NCBI GenBank assembly: GCA_034409055.1
Contig: DAOUMU010000154.1
Span: 1 to 40,869, forward strand
Reading direction: 5' to 3'
DNA: 40,869 nt
Origin: DAOUMU01 sp034409055
Lineage (GTDB): Bacteria; Chloroflexota; Anaerolineae; 4572-78; J111
Part shown: positions 16,552 through 24,672 of the stretch, piece by piece
Layout: each line of letters opens with the position of its first letter
How positions within the stretch are numbered: position 1 is the stretch's first letter
Notes under the pieces: generated by a model
Database searches by the model: none
Told to the model about the DNA's origin: nothing
What the model saw: the letters and a program-made list of their open reading frames with translations, nothing else
Position numbers and translations under genes: made by a program

Positions 16552-18933
16552 CTATTCCTCTTCCACTTCCACCGGTTCAAACAACTCGTCGTCGTATTTG
16601 CCGCCGGCATTCCACCAGGACCAGCCGGTAGATTCGGCATCAATGGCGGCCTGTTTTAAGAGTTGCATTTCCTCCAGCGAATACCAATAGCCTTGGAGCC
16701 AGGGGCGGACCTTGACGTAAGGGGGAACAAGCTCTTCAGCTTTATTCTGGCTACGAAAAACAACCCCGTAAGGTTCGGCCGAGGGATTGTCGTAACCCAG
16801 GTTGCCGGGGATAAAGGTGGAGGGGTAAACCATCGGGGCCAGATAATCCACGTAGGGGGCAATATCGATAATGCGCTGGCCGATGTTCATATCACTCTCA
16901 GGAGTCACCCAGATGGTCAGGCCAAACACATCGGCGGAGATGAACACCCCGTAAGGCCGGAGCGCCTCGGTTAGACGCTGCATAAATTCACGGATGGCCA
17001 AGGTTCGGGTTTCCCGGGTATTCTCTTCTTCGTACACAATCTCGCCCACGTTACCGTCGGAGGGAAAGCGAATGTAATCAAAGTTCAGTTCATTAAAGCC
17101 AAAGGCCGCCACTTCCTCGGCCAGGGCAATGTTGTAATCCCAAACCTCTTCCTTAAAGGGATTGGCCCAGCCCAACTCTTCGCCGTCAATCCACACCGAG
17201 CCATCTTCACGCACGGCAGCCAGTTCCGGCTTACCGTGGGCCAGGGGATCATCCTTGAAAACAACAAAGCGGGCCACGGTGTAGATGTTGCGCTTTTTGG
17301 CTTCGGCAATCAGCTCAGCCAGGGGCATCCAGGTATCCGTTCGTCTCTCGTCCGCGCCGACTGTTTCGGCCAATTCCACTTCACTTTCCCAGCCGATAAA
17401 ACCGAAGTCGCCTTTGACATCCACGACGATAGCATTGAGTTCTGTAGCCTGGACAAAGTCGAGGTAACCGTTCATTAGCTCTCGGCTGCGGAGGTAGTGA
17501 AAGGGAATGTAGATGGCTTTCACGTGGAAAGGGGATAAGATAAAATCAAAGCACGGTGAGGCGGGTGGGACAAACGGTTCAGCGCAGGGAGCAGTGACCA
17601 GCCATTGTCCTTCCCCTCCGCTAAACGGGGGTGGAGTGGTGGCGGTAAAAATCCCGCTTTGCCCCAACTGGGCGTATGCTCGATGATAACCGGCAGTTTT
17701 GACCATGAGGGGTTGTGGGGTGGCGGGTAAATTTTCAAGCACAAAGTAACCTTCCTCGGTGGCCTGTAGATAGGCATCATTCAGGGACAGGGTCGCCCAG
17801 GGTAGGGGCCGACCCGTCTGACCATCCCGTACGACCCCGCGCAGAGCCTTGGGGATGAGGGTGACCGCCAAGGAGTCATCATCTTGATAGTCAACTGTAA
17901 CAGGTTGGTAGCCGGGTCGAGTTACAGAAATCTGGCCAGAAGCCGCAATACGAGTAAAGGTAACCTGTCCTTGCGCATTGGTGGTCGCCGTCATTGTTTG
18001 GGTCAAGGTCACCTTGGCGCCAACAGCGGGTTGGTCGGTAAAATTATCCAGCACCGTTATGGTCAACTGGCGCGGTTGCAGGGCCAGAGTTAGTTCGTCT
18101 TCGCCGTTGAAAGTCACCTCAGCCGGGAAGTATTCTGGTGGAGTTTCAACAATGATGCGGTCGCCAGCCAGGAGACGATGAAATTCAAAGGTGCCCGCAG
18201 TATCGGTCGTGGCCGTTTGCTGGCGGTCCTCAGAACCGGCCCTCAGGGTGACGCCAGCCAGTGGTTCAGCGGTCCCGGCATCGCTAAGCATCCCCCGGGT
18301 AGTTCGGGGAATGAGCTCAATTTCCAGGTGATGGGTAGCCTCATTGGTAAAAAGGTCCGGAGCGTCGAGGGTGGTTTGCCACAATTCATAGCCAGGTCGA
18401 ACGACCTGGAGGGTAAGGGGTGGTTCCAAACGCAGCACGCTGAAACGACCGGTCATATCGGTTTCAATCTGCTCTACCTGCTCAGCCGACATTTGACCGT
18501 GACTCAGGTAAATTGTAACCGGTAACGGTTCATCGGTCCGGGCATCGGTTACCTGGCCGACTAAAGCCTTAGGCTCGAGATTGATGCGGACCTCTTGATG
18601 TTCTTGTTCCTGGGGCACGGACAAAGCATGGGTGACGGGGAGATAGCCGGGAGCGGTGGCCTTCAATTGAACCACCACCGTCTCTTCCTTCAACGAGTCG
18701 CCGGCCAACCTGATCTCGAATACCCCTGTTTCCTGATCTGCTTCGCGGGTCAGGGTGATGTCAGTCGGGGTATCGTTTACCTCAAGCACAGCCTGATGGA
18801 TGGGCTGATTGGTTTGACTATCGAGAACAATTGCTGTAATTATCTTATCTTTGGCAGAAGCGCAAGAAAGAAGGCCGGTACCGGTCACCAACAATAACAG
18901 TAAGTTAAAGAAGTGGCTGGATCGTTTTTTCAT
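16552..18933 (-). CDS. Lipoprotein with carboxypeptidase-regulatory-like repeats and DUF4015 glycosidase-like domain
   Basis: A 793-residue predicted lipoprotein: KKR, a leucine-rich core, then lipobox LLSC with Cys24. About five beta-sandwich repeats of the carboxypeptidase-regulatory or PEGA type fill residues 30-420 (recurring VTDARTDEPLP, LSDAGTAEPLAG, VRDGQTGRPLP). The C-terminal domain (about 470-793) matches the DUF4015 putative glycoside hydrolase group, a TIM barrel: AIYIPFHYLRS, NAIVVDVKGDFG, NELNFDYIRFPSDG, FISADVFGLTIW and YLAPMVYPSTF. Acidic residues in VDVKGD and NFDYIRFP are candidate active-site positions. It probably binds and may cut polysaccharide at the outer face. A stretch near residues 430-460 breaks the repeat pattern. 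It has its own promoter (18972-18980). Confidence 0.85.
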   Translation of the reverse strand: MKKRSSHFFNLLLLLVTGTGLLSCASAKDKIITAIVLDSQTNQPIHQAVLEVNDTPTDITLTREADQETGVFEIRLAGDSLKEETVVVQLKATAPGYLPVTHALSVPQEQEHQEVRINLEPKALVGQVTDARTDEPLPVTIYLSHGQMSAEQVEQIETDMTGRFSVLRLEPPLTLQVVRPGYELWQTTLDAPDLFTNEATHHLEIELIPRTTRGMLSDAGTAEPLAGVTLRAGSEDRQQTATTDTAGTFEFHRLLAGDRIIVETPPEYFPAEVTFNGEDELTLALQPRQLTITVLDNFTDQPAVGAKVTLTQTMTATTNAQGQVTFTRIAASGQISVTRPGYQPVTVDYQDDDSLAVTLIPKALRGVVRDGQTGRPLPWATLSLNDAYLQATEEGYFVLENLPATPQPLMVKTAGYHRAYAQLGQSGIFTATTPPPFSGGEGQWLVTAPCAEPFVPPASPCFDFILSPFHVKAIYIPFHYLRSRELMNGYLDFVQATELNAIVVDVKGDFGFIGWESEVELAETVGADERRTDTWMPLAELIAEAKKRNIYTVARFVVFKDDPLAHGKPELAAVREDGSVWIDGEELGWANPFKEEVWDYNIALAEEVAAFGFNELNFDYIRFPSDGNVGEIVYEEENTRETRTLAIREFMQRLTEALRPYGVFISADVFGLTIWVTPESDMNIGQRIIDIAPYVDYLAPMVYPSTFIPGNLGYDNPSAEPYGVVFRSQNKAEELVPPYVKVRPWLQGYWYSLEEMQLLKQAAIDAESTGWSWWNAGGKYDDELFEPVEVEEE

Positions 18934-18971
18934 GGTAAAGTAAGCACCTGTTTACACGCTCAGAAAAGTAA

Positions 18972-18980
18972 ATTATAGCA
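18972..18980 (-). promoter_or_regulatory. Extended -10 promoter of the lipoprotein gene
   Basis: On the minus strand the sequence reads TGC-TATAAT, an extended -10, 39 bases before the ATG. No good -35 is present, as expected for extended -10 promoters. It diverges from the origin region. Confidence 0.55.
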
Positions 18981-19018
18981 CAAGTAAGCAAAGAGGGTAA
19001 TCGAGGGATGTGTTCACG

Positions 19019-19082
19019 TTATCCCCAAGTTATCCCCACAGTTATACGCCGAATATCTTTTGTTATCAACACCTTATCCACA
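19019..19082 (+). promoter_or_regulatory. DnaA-box cluster upstream of dnaA
   Basis: Four plus-strand DnaA boxes: TTATCCCCA at 19019 and 19030, TTATCAACA at 19063 and TTATCCACA at 19074. Their starts are 11, 33 and 11 bases apart, all whole multiples of 11, so they sit on one face of the helix. They can serve both dnaA autoregulation and a bipartite origin. Confidence 0.8.
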
Positions 19083-19151
19083 AATTGCTATTGACTCACC
19101 ATAACTTTTCTTAAAGAAAGAATCAGAGGGATTTTTTTTAAGGTAGGAGTA

Positions 19152-19180
19152 TTGCAAGGCCTTAACAGGTCTGGTAAAAT
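19152..19180 (+). promoter_or_regulatory. Candidate dnaA promoter
   Basis: TTGCAA (19152-19157) and TAAAAT (19175-19180) are separated by 17 bases. It lies 70 bases past the last upstream DnaA box and would give dnaA a leader of roughly 385 bases. Apart from this and the upstream boxes I see nothing else in 18981-19572. Confidence 0.55.
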
Positions 19181-19572
19181 GCAGTTCGACTGACATGAGG
19201 TGACAATTAATATCCCCTCTTTATTTAGTTGCAGTTCAATGCCACGGAGTATTGTTATACTCCTAAATTGTAAAAAAACCACAAATCGGAGGGAGCAGTA
19301 ATTACATTTCTCACTTATCAACTCCATTTTTGTAAAGTCACTATAGATCAGGCTGATTCGAAATATAGAATTGTAATTTGTTTGTTAGAGACCCCCCTCT
19401 AAAAGGTCTCCTGCACGCAGTCACCGCTTATTAACATAGCCAACAACATCTGGCATCTTTGCCCTAACGTGAAGTCAAATAACAGAGGCGGCAAAGTTTT
19501 TTTATCTCTTAAACTGATTATGCGAATTTGATGATAGAAACAAACCGTAGAGATTTGTTGGGGGAAGAGAAA

Positions 19573-20943
19573 ATGAACCCTGACCAAGTTTGGCAAGCTA
19601 CTTTAGGTCAGCTTCAAATGCAGATGACCCAGGCCACTTTTGATACCTGGGTCAAGGATACGCGTATTGTTTCACAGGATAGCGACAAGTTGGTTATTGG
19701 CACCAAAAGCGCCTTTGCCAAGGATTGGTTGGAAAACCGGCTACTGACCACTATCAATCGAACGCTAACCAGTATTCTAGGTCGTCCTGTTGAAATACAA
19801 TTTGTGGTGGACACTCCAGATGATTGTGAACAACAGACGCCTCCTCCCCTACTACAAGGTTTACAACCTACCTACTTACATAATCCAGGCAGTAATAATC
19901 ATGATCTTTATCGAGCCGGAAAAGATCGACTGATACTCACTCACAAATATACCTTTGAACAATTCATTGTTGGGGCTTCAAATCGATTGGCGCATGCTGC
20001 TTCTCTGGCTGTGGCCGAAAAACCGGCCGAGGCTTATAATCCCTTGTTTTTGTACGGTGGGGTCGGATTAGGCAAAACCCACTTGTTACAGGCGATTGCC
20101 CATTTTGCCCTGGCTCGAGGCAAACAGGTCATCTATACAACTTCTGAAACCTTTACCAATGATTTAATCAATGCCATCCGTTCTCAATCAACCGATTCAT
20201 TTCGCGAGAGATATCGCAACACCGATTTTCTTTTAATCGACGACATTCAGTTTATTGCGGGCAAGGAAAGCACCCAGGAGGAGTTTTTCCACACTTTTAA
20301 CACGCTGCACTCGTCTGGGGGGCAGATCGTGCTTTCCAGTGACCGCCCGCCCAAAGCCATCACCACTTTGGAAGATCGGCTTCGTTCACGCTTTGAATGG
20401 GGCCTTTTAGCAGATATTCAACCGCCCGATCTGGAAACCAGAATAGCTATTCTTCGATTTAAAGCCGACTCGCAAGGGGCCCAATTACCGAATGACGTGA
20501 TGGAGTTCATCGCCCGGCGGGCTCAAAGCAACATTCGCGAGTTAGAAGGGGCCCTTAATAAAGTGATTGCCCACGCGGCTATGATGCGCCGGCCAATGAA
20601 TATGGAACTGGCCACCGATGCTTTACAGGATATTGTTTCTCGCCGGTCTGAATTGACTGTAGCCCAAATTATTTCTGCGGTGGCCAACTTTTACCACCTG
20701 GAAGAGGCGGTGCTAATTGGGCGAGGCCGCACCAAAGAAGTGGCTGCAGCCCGACAAATGGCCATGTACCTGGGGCGGGAAGAAACAGACGCTTCCCTGC
20801 CCCAAATTGGCGAAGCCCTGGGTGGACGAGACCACACCACGATCCTGCATGGCTGGGAAAAAATTGCTTCCCAGATCGAGCATGATGACCGACTCCGGCG
20901 TGAGATGTTATCCGTTCGAGAAATCCTCTACGCCAAAAAATGA
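19573..20943 (+). CDS. dnaA: Chromosomal replication initiator DnaA
   Basis: DnaA binds the origin boxes and melts the DNA to start replication. All four domains are visible: domain I (VWQATLGQLQMQMTQATFDTWV), a short variable linker, the AAA+ domain with Walker A GGVGLGKTH (about 162-170) and Walker B FLLIDDIQF (about 218-226), and the box-binding helix-turn-helix with the signature GGRDHTTILHG (about 416-426). The length of 456 residues is usual. I chose ATG 19573, with GGGGGAAGAG just upstream; the frame extends to a TTG at 19528. DnaA boxes lie on both sides of the gene, which suggests autoregulation. Confidence 0.97.
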   Translation: MNPDQVWQATLGQLQMQMTQATFDTWVKDTRIVSQDSDKLVIGTKSAFAKDWLENRLLTTINRTLTSILGRPVEIQFVVDTPDDCEQQTPPPLLQGLQPTYLHNPGSNNHDLYRAGKDRLILTHKYTFEQFIVGASNRLAHAASLAVAEKPAEAYNPLFLYGGVGLGKTHLLQAIAHFALARGKQVIYTTSETFTNDLINAIRSQSTDSFRERYRNTDFLLIDDIQFIAGKESTQEEFFHTFNTLHSSGGQIVLSSDRPPKAITTLEDRLRSRFEWGLLADIQPPDLETRIAILRFKADSQGAQLPNDVMEFIARRAQSNIRELEGALNKVIAHAAMMRRPMNMELATDALQDIVSRRSELTVAQIISAVANFYHLEEAVLIGRGRTKEVAAARQMAMYLGREETDASLPQIGEALGGRDHTTILHGWEKIASQIEHDDRLRREMLSVREILYAKK

Positions 20944-21730
20944 CATAACAATTTTCTGATAACTGTGGATAACCTATAGGATAACTGTGGATAACTGGTC
21001 CAGATAGGGGGGGATTTGTGGATAAGTCTGCCCAGTGTATTATCGCTGCCTGGTGATTGAAAGCGTGCCTGGCGGATTGAAGTTGCCCATCTGTTCACTT
21101 TGTTCAGGACAGGCTCTGTATGGGTGTCATATCTCTCACAACTCACTGACCCGTATAAGAAGATAGTCCCAGCCATATCCAAGTATATGGGTCCGTGGTC
21201 CTGCCTAACTAAGGGGGCTGGACCCCTTAGTTTCCTTATGTCGTTTTCCTTTCCTAACATAAAGATAGGTTTGGCTTTTAACATTTGTGGATAACCTGTG
21301 AATAACTGTGGATAAGTAACCCTAATTGGGGATAACTTTAAATATTTTAAGATTTATATTCTTAATATTGTTAATCTCCACCACAATATATGGACACAAT
21401 TTGTGCCTTCCCCCAAAATATAGACCCCGCCTAATTTGACAAAATAATAAAGATTTATCATTACCTATTATCCCCAACTTATCCCCAACAGTTATCCACG
21501 CCGTCAAGCGTTATTGCCATCAATATACAGTAGCTCTTGTTTATCTTACCCCTAGATGTAGGTAAGTTCCCTGCCGGCTCATAGCTTGTCCACATATCCA
21601 CAATGCCTACTATAGACTACTAAATAAATATTTATAAAGAGAATACTATTTGGATAACTTTCTGAATAACTCATCCTGAGTGACGATTATTGTTAATTGA
21701 GGTATAATATACCCTACCTGACGTAAAATC
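20944..21730. other. oriC: Chromosomal origin of replication (oriC)
   Basis: This gene-free stretch after dnaA carries many DnaA boxes. Minus-strand type (TGTGGATAA or near) starts at 20964, 20986, 21017, 21286, 21297, 21307 and 21327. Plus-strand type (TTATCCNCN or near) starts at 21468, 21479, 21492, 21586 and 21594. The two sets point away from an AT-rich centre (21336-21467), and a second AT-rich run lies at 21623-21660. Spacings of 22, 11, 10, 20 and 11 bases keep many boxes on one helical face. A perfect 10-bp hairpin (AACTAAGGGG 21207-21216, CCCCTTAGTT 21223-21232) separates the two halves. With the boxes upstream of dnaA this is a bipartite origin. Confidence 0.9.
21586..21640 (+). 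promoter_or_regulatory. DnaA-trio-like origin unwinding element
   Basis: Two abutting boxes (TTGTCCACA 21586-21594, ATATCCACA 21594-21602) are followed after four bases by CTACTA (21607-21612), TAGA and CTACTA (21617-21622), then an AT-rich run from 21623. On the opposite strand these are 3'-GAT-5' triplets, the pattern of the DnaA-trio in the basal unwinding system known from Bacillus subtilis. The order box, trio, AT-rich is the expected one. Confidence 0.6.
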
Positions 21731-21754
21731 TTGCGGATTGTCCTGGACGTACTT

Positions 21755-22132
21755 ATGCGTCAAAAGTGGTGGCTTCTTATTTCTATAGCCGTAGCGATCT
21801 TGAGTTTTCTTTCTCTCTATTATATCTTGAACCACCTTTGGCCCAATCCAAACAGAATTTTTGCCAGACCGCAGCTTCTTTTCCTGACGTTTATGTTTTT
21901 GGGCTTAGGTGCTGGTACGGTTCCAGTAGCAGCCTACTTAAATCATCGATTTGCCAAGCTGGGATGGTTCGAACGGGACAAAATCCGTTTAGTGCGCCAG
22001 GGTGCCTGGGTTGGTTTGTTTGGGGTATTGCTGGCCTACCTGCAGTTACTCAGAGCCCTTAATTGGACAATTGCTATTGTATTAGCCGGCGTTTTTGTTT
22101 TAATTGAAACATTCTTTCTCACGCGAGAGTAG
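21755..22132 (+). CDS. Small four-helix membrane protein
   Basis: A 125-residue protein with about four hydrophobic segments: WWLLISIAVAILSFLSLYYIL, LLFLTFMFLGLGAGTVPVAAYL, GAWVGLFGVLLAYLQLL and IAIVLAGVFVLIETFFL. I do not recognise a named family. ATG 21755 is preferred to a TTG at 21731. It lies between oriC and selA, ends three bases before the selA start, and is probably the first gene of the selA operon. No catalytic residues stand out. Confidence 0.75.
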   Translation: MRQKWWLLISIAVAILSFLSLYYILNHLWPNPNRIFARPQLLFLTFMFLGLGAGTVPVAAYLNHRFAKLGWFERDKIRLVRQGAWVGLFGVLLAYLQLLRALNWTIAIVLAGVFVLIETFFLTRE

Positions 22133-22135
22133 GTC

Positions 22136-23521
22136 ATGCAAACGGAGCTTCGTAAATTACTCAGTGTGGATAAACTACTTCGGCAGGATGAATTAAGTCA
22201 ATTGACCAAGCGTCATAGCCGTGAGCTTCTAGTGGATGCTGCCCGGACCGCGTTAGCCGCAGCTCGCCAGGAGATTTTGGCTGGCCAACCGGCTCCCTCT
22301 GTTTATGAGCTGACTCAGGCCACGATCGCCCACCTCTCTGCCCAGGTCAGCCCTTCCTTACAGTCAGTTATCAACGCGACGGGGGTCATTATCCACACCA
22401 ACTTGGGGCGGGCCCTGTTAAGCCAGCGAGCCCGAGAAGCTATGGTTCAGACCGCCTCGGCCTACTCCAACCTGGAATACAGTCTGGAATTTGGCGCACG
22501 TGGTTCTCGCTACGTTCATGCGGCTGACTTACTTTGTCGTTTAAGTGGGGCTGAAGCGGCGGTGGTCGTCAATAACAACGCTGGCGCTGTCACCCTGGTC
22601 CTGACTGCGCTGGCCAAGGGCCGTGATGTCGTTATCAGCCGCGGCCAACTCGTTGAAATTGGGGGCGGGTTCCGCATTCCCGATATTATGGCCCAATCCG
22701 GAGCCAATCTGGTTGAGGTGGGTACGACCAACCGCACCTATGTTCACGATTTTGAGCAGGCCATCAACCCGGACCGCATTGGTATGCTGCTTACCGTTCA
22801 CCACAGTAATTACCAGATTACTGGCTTCACCAGTCAGCCCAGCCTGGCCGAATTATCCGAACTGAGCCGGTGCTACGATATTCCACTTATGGAAGATCTG
22901 GGTTCTGGTACCCTGTTAGATACAGCGCCGTTTGGGCTGGCTCACGAACCGACCATTCAGGAAAGTCTGGCGGCCGGGGTAGATATTGTTACGGCCAGTG
23001 GTGATAAGTTGTTAGGGGGCCCCCAGGCGGGCCTGATTTTCGGCAAAGCCGACCTTATTGCCGAACTGAAGCGACATCCCCTTATCCGGGCTTTACGGGT
23101 TGACAAAACGACCCTGGCCGCTCTGCAAGCAACCCTCCTGGCTTACCTTGAAAACAAAGCTGTCGAGGAGATCCCGGTCTGGCGCATGATTGCGGCCGAT
23201 ATCAATCATCTGGCTCGACGGGCCCGTAAGTGGCAAACTGCGCTGCGGCCCATACCCCAGTTATCGGGCCATTCTTTGAAAGTAAGAGACAGCGCCTCGA
23301 CGGTGGGCGGTGGTAGTTTGCCCGGCCAAACTTTGCCCACCAAAGTCTTGTCTATCGCTGTCGACTCGGTGGATGCCCTGGCTGAAAAATTGCGCCAGGC
23401 TACCCCCCCGGTGATCGCTCGTATTGAAGATGATCAGTTGTTGTTCGACCCGCGCACCGTGTTACCGGAGCAGGATAAGGCTCTGATTGCTGCCTTACAG
23501 AATGCGCTGAGTGGTGAGTAG
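22136..23521 (+). CDS. selA: L-seryl-tRNA(Sec) selenium transferase
   Basis: SelA converts seryl-tRNA(Sec) to selenocysteinyl-tRNA(Sec) with selenophosphate, using pyridoxal phosphate. It is full length (461 residues; the family is about 460). The N-terminal domain (1-80) should hold the tRNA. The fold-type I core shows INATGVIIHTNLGRA, NNNAGAVTLVL and TASGDKLLGGPQAG with PLP-binding Lys291. The presence of an intact selA implies that this organism inserts selenocysteine, yet selB, selD and tRNA-Sec are not in this window. It is followed without a gap by rsmI. Confidence 0.93.
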   Translation: MQTELRKLLSVDKLLRQDELSQLTKRHSRELLVDAARTALAAARQEILAGQPAPSVYELTQATIAHLSAQVSPSLQSVINATGVIIHTNLGRALLSQRAREAMVQTASAYSNLEYSLEFGARGSRYVHAADLLCRLSGAEAAVVVNNNAGAVTLVLTALAKGRDVVISRGQLVEIGGGFRIPDIMAQSGANLVEVGTTNRTYVHDFEQAINPDRIGMLLTVHHSNYQITGFTSQPSLAELSELSRCYDIPLMEDLGSGTLLDTAPFGLAHEPTIQESLAAGVDIVTASGDKLLGGPQAGLIFGKADLIAELKRHPLIRALRVDKTTLAALQATLLAYLENKAVEEIPVWRMIAADINHLARRARKWQTALRPIPQLSGHSLKVRDSASTVGGGSLPGQTLPTKVLSIAVDSVDALAEKLRQATPPVIARIEDDQLLFDPRTVLPEQDKALIAALQNALSGE

Positions 23522-23524
23522 GTG

Positions 23525-24373
23525 ATGGGGACGCTCTATATCGTAGCTACTCCAGTGGGCAATTTAGAAGACATCACCCTGCGGGCCCGGCGAATTTTGG
23601 GAGAGGTGGCGCTGATCGCTACCGAAGATACCCGTACCACCGGACGGCTGCTGAAACATTTACAGATTAACCGTCCCATGATCAGTTATTATGAGCATAA
23701 CAAAGCAACCCGGTTGGAGCGCGTGTTAGCCGCCCTGGCTCAGGGGGACGTAGCCCTGGTTTCTGAGGCCGGTACGCCGCTCCTGTCAGACCCCGGCTAT
23801 GAACTGGTTCAGACGGCCCTGGCCCAGGGGTTTGAGGTCGTGGCCGTGCCCGGTCCGAGTGCTCTCACGGCTGCCCTGCCCGCCAGTGGACTGCCCCTGG
23901 ATCGTTTTCTGTTCCTGGGATTTCTACCCCGCAAAGCCGGTGACCGTCGCCGGCTGTTGGTTGAGGTGCAGTTTCAGCCGGCAACGCTGGTATTTTTTGA
24001 AGCGCCTCATCGGTTGCGGGTCGCCCTGGCCGACATGGTTGACATTTTGGGTTCGGACCGGGCCATCGCCGTCTGTCGGGAGTTGACCAAATTACACGAG
24101 GAAATTTGGCGAGGCACCCTGGCTGAGGCTCAACAGGAATGGACCCGGCGGGAACCCCGAGGGGAATTTACCCTGGTGGTGGCCGGTGCTGCTCCCCCTC
24201 CGGCCTGGTCGGAGAATCGGGTTGAAGCTGCCTTGGCCGAAGCGATGGCTACCGGGGTCAAGGCCAGAGAGGCAGTGAGGCAGGTAACAGACCAGAGTGG
24301 TTGGCCTAAACGTGAGGTTTATGCCCTGATGCAGAAAATAAAAAAGAGAGGAGACCAGAGTCAGGATTCATAA
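23525..24373 (+). CDS. rsmI: 16S rRNA (cytidine-1402 2'-O)-methyltransferase
   Basis: RsmI methylates the ribose of C1402 in the decoding centre of 16S rRNA with S-adenosylmethionine. The tetrapyrrole-methylase fold is clear: YIVATPVGNLEDITLRA at the start, ATEDTRTT, SEAGTPLLSDPG, VPGPSALTAALPASGLP and FLGFLPRK. The C-terminal region has the usual small helical part. At 282 residues it is typical. Start is ATG 23525; a GTG at 23522 is possible. It directly follows selA (stop 23519-23521), and its TAA shares a base with the next ATG. Confidence 0.95.
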   Translation: MGTLYIVATPVGNLEDITLRARRILGEVALIATEDTRTTGRLLKHLQINRPMISYYEHNKATRLERVLAALAQGDVALVSEAGTPLLSDPGYELVQTALAQGFEVVAVPGPSALTAALPASGLPLDRFLFLGFLPRKAGDRRRLLVEVQFQPATLVFFEAPHRLRVALADMVDILGSDRAIAVCRELTKLHEEIWRGTLAEAQQEWTRREPRGEFTLVVAGAAPPPAWSENRVEAALAEAMATGVKAREAVRQVTDQSGWPKREVYALMQKIKKRGDQSQDS

Positions 24374-24672
24374 TGAGTATATCTAAGAGCAAAGCACGGC
24401 AATTGGCCATCAACGCGGCCGAGATGGGGGCTCACATATTGCGTGGGGTTGTTACCATTGGCCCGGATGGGGTCAGCATCAATGGGACAAATGTTTCAGA
24501 TTGGTTAGTTCAACACGCCGATTCGGAGCTTATGTTGATTGCTGCCCCCGTTGGTAAGGTGATCATTGAGAGTGATCTAAAAACCTGCTACACCTGTGGC
24601 CGGGATTATAAAGGTGAGGTTTGTCCACATTGTGCTGAGGTCCGGGCCCGGCTGCGGGGGCAGTTCAAATAA
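24373..24672 (+). CDS. Small C-terminal zinc-ribbon protein
   Basis: A 99-residue protein I do not recognise. Residues 1-65 form a small alpha/beta region (ILRGVVTIGPDGVSINGTNV). The end has CYTC (Cys72, Cys75) and CPHC (Cys84, Cys87), a short zinc ribbon. The ATG shares its first base with the rsmI stop, so it is translated with rsmI. That link suggests a role in translation or rRNA handling, but this is inference from position only. Its last 8 bases overlap the convergent receiver-Roadblock gene. Confidence 0.75.
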   Translation: MSISKSKARQLAINAAEMGAHILRGVVTIGPDGVSINGTNVSDWLVQHADSELMLIAAPVGKVIIESDLKTCYTCGRDYKGEVCPHCAEVRARLRGQFK

